Shown: piece after piece, positions 63,075 through 64,000 of the stretch
How the letters are laid out: the number at the start of each line of letters is the position of its first letter
How positions within the stretch are numbered: the stretch's first letter is position 1
Assembly: GCA_963811825.1 (NCBI GenBank)
Contig: CAWESS010000007.1
Location: 62,001 to 126,000, forward strand
Origin: Fodinibacter sp963811825
Lineage (GTDB): Bacteria > Actinomycetota > Actinomycetes > Actinomycetales > Dermatophilaceae
Length of the DNA: 64,000 nucleotides
Direction of reading: 5' to 3'
Made by a program: the position numbers and the translations under genes
Notes under the pieces: generated by a model
Databases searched by the model: none
What the model was told of the DNA's origin: nothing
The model's input: only the letters and a program-made list of their open reading frames with translations

Positions 63075-64000
63075 GCCCCCAAGGCTGGGGTCTGCACCCG
63101 CTCGGGCACATGGTGCGGACGTCCCACTCCGGCACCCAACCTGCGCCCGGTGGCCGGCACCCAGGGGGGCCAGGGGGCGCGGGTCGGCGTACGCGCGAAG
63201 CCCTCGTTGAGCCAGATGTGCTGCCACTGCTCGACGGCGACACTGTCGCCGTACCACTGGTGAGCGAGCTCGTGCACGACGACTCCGACGTTCCCCTCAG
63301 GGGGTCCGAAGAAGGCCGTCGAGTAGATCGGCCGGGTCTGGTTCTCCAGGGCGAACCCGAGGTCGGGGTCGTCGTCGACGATGCCTCCGGACGTGGCGAA
63401 GGGATAGGGCCCGAACGTCGCCGAGAGGAAGTCGAGGACCTCGCCGTGCTGGGCGAACGACGCGTCGACCGCGACACCGACCGGGGGCGGCACGTCCGCG
63501 ACCCCGCCGACGACCCAGGTGTTGTCGTTGCCGGGACTCCCCTCGGGCGGTCCCGTGGCGACCCAGCCGTCCATGGTGTCGCCGTCGTCCTCGAAGGACG
63601 TGCTGCCCACCCCGGTCGACACGGTGATGTCGTCGACGAAGAGGTCCCGGAGCCCTGGATGACGTCGTCGCTGGCGTAGGTCGAGCGAGAGCTCGACCTC
63701 GGACCCCGCATACGCCGAGAGGTCGACGCTCCACTGCTCGAAGCCGTCACTGCTGCCGGATGCCGCGTTCCACGTGCCCGTCGTGCCGGTCGGGCTGCAC
63801 GAGCCGTCGCCGTTGTCGGTCTGGTAGTGCGCGAGGAACGGGTGGATCGGGAGCCAGAAGGGGCACGAGAACCCCAGGTCGGGGCTCGTGTGGCCGTTGG
63901 CGTCGGGCAGGGTGGTCCAGTCGGTGCCAGCCGCGGTGCGGGCCTCGACGAAGACGTGGTCCCAGTCCGTCTCGGTCGCGCGGGTGACCCAGAAGGACAC
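63071..64000 (-). pseudogene. M1-family metallopeptidase, 5' cut by window, 3' truncated
   Basis: An incomplete zinc aminopeptidase-like protein. The zinc motif is VVHELAHQWYGD with the third ligand in WLNEGFA 19 residues later; LENQTRP is the exopeptidase-type segment. Before it sits a beta-sandwich region of the immune-inhibitor-A type (FEQWSVDLSAYAGSEVELSLDLR, LFVDDITVSTG) broken by a compensated pair of frame changes near 63680 and 63645. After NEGFA (about 63194) the usual helical C-terminal domain is missing: the frame runs into unrelated sequence to 63071, touching the next gene. The gene is truncated by a deletion, or the assembly joins wrongly here. Without the C-terminal domain it is likely inactive. 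Confidence 0.8.

Overview
The window is 64 kb of very GC-rich DNA, densely packed on both strands, and it reads as an actinobacterial chromosome. The evidence is a tmRNA with an ALAA-type tag ending (ANSKRTDFALAA), an actinobacterial-style oligoribonuclease, the clpS-DUF2017-murI-MBL-rph-rdgB gene order, DUF3039, DUF2510/RDD and DUF3618 proteins, and GTG starts with 4-nt GTGA gene overlaps. The flavour is Micrococcales, possibly Intrasporangiaceae, but I cannot fix the genus. I see no plasmid, phage, CRISPR, rRNA or insertion sequence; this is core chromosome with a few catabolic islands.

Layout. 1-8.4 kb: the end of a MocR-like aminotransferase, an acyl-CoA thioesterase, and a glgX-treY-treZ operon that turns glycogen or maltodextrin into trehalose. 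8.6-12.8 kb: an SDR reductase, a YhhN membrane protein, an acyl-CoA dehydrogenase with a divergent TetR regulator and a perfect operator between them, and a methyltransferase. 12.8-21.2 kb: an epimerase and polyprenyl-phosphate-type glycosyltransferase pair, the ABC-F factor EttA, an SSB paralogue, two translationally coupled dynamin-like GTPases, and an RNA 2',3'-cyclic phosphodiesterase. 21.3-28.2 kb: four tRNAs (Arg, His, Lys, Leu), a repeat-rich 0.5 kb gap, M20 and PrsW peptidases, orn, a CopC-like protein and a Bcp peroxidase. 28.2-32.3 kb: the conserved housekeeping run clpS to rdgB. 32.3-40.2 kb: a tyrosine/homogentisate degradation region (hmgA, an unknown gene, fahA, hppD, a divergent Lrp regulator) mixed with RDD, DUF427 and hydrolase genes. 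40.2-47.7 kb: an SF2 helicase, DUF3039, YqgE, a DEAD-box helicase with a 45-nt coding minisatellite, a VanZ protein and malic enzyme. 47.7-53.8 kb: SIMPL, YgjV-like, pyruvate phosphate dikinase (ppdK), PAP2 and tmRNA. Malic enzyme and ppdK together suggest control of the C4/C3 node. 53.8-58.9 kb: an APC permease, a choline/ethanolamine-kinase-like protein and a dimethylglycine-oxidase-like flavoprotein in one coupled operon. 59-64 kb: a small secreted protein, a LuxR-type two-component system, a membrane protein and a truncated M1 peptidase.

The most striking property is that about 15 otherwise normal genes are each broken by one or more single-base frame changes, mostly equivalent to one extra base. 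The protein is well conserved on both sides of each break. I read most of these as consensus errors of the assembly, not biological decay, but the pattern is systematic enough to report. The second theme is long perfect palindromes: 34 bp inside the kinase gene, 29 bp in the tail of the VanZ gene, and a 19-bp-arm hairpin in the 22 kb gap. The third is heavy over-use of the word GGATGCC/GGCATCC. I found no obvious defence island or wholly new multi-gene system. The best candidates for new biology are the permease-kinase-oxidase operon, the paired GTPases, the unknown gene in the tyrosine region and the small secreted protein whose predicted mature end starts with two histidines.
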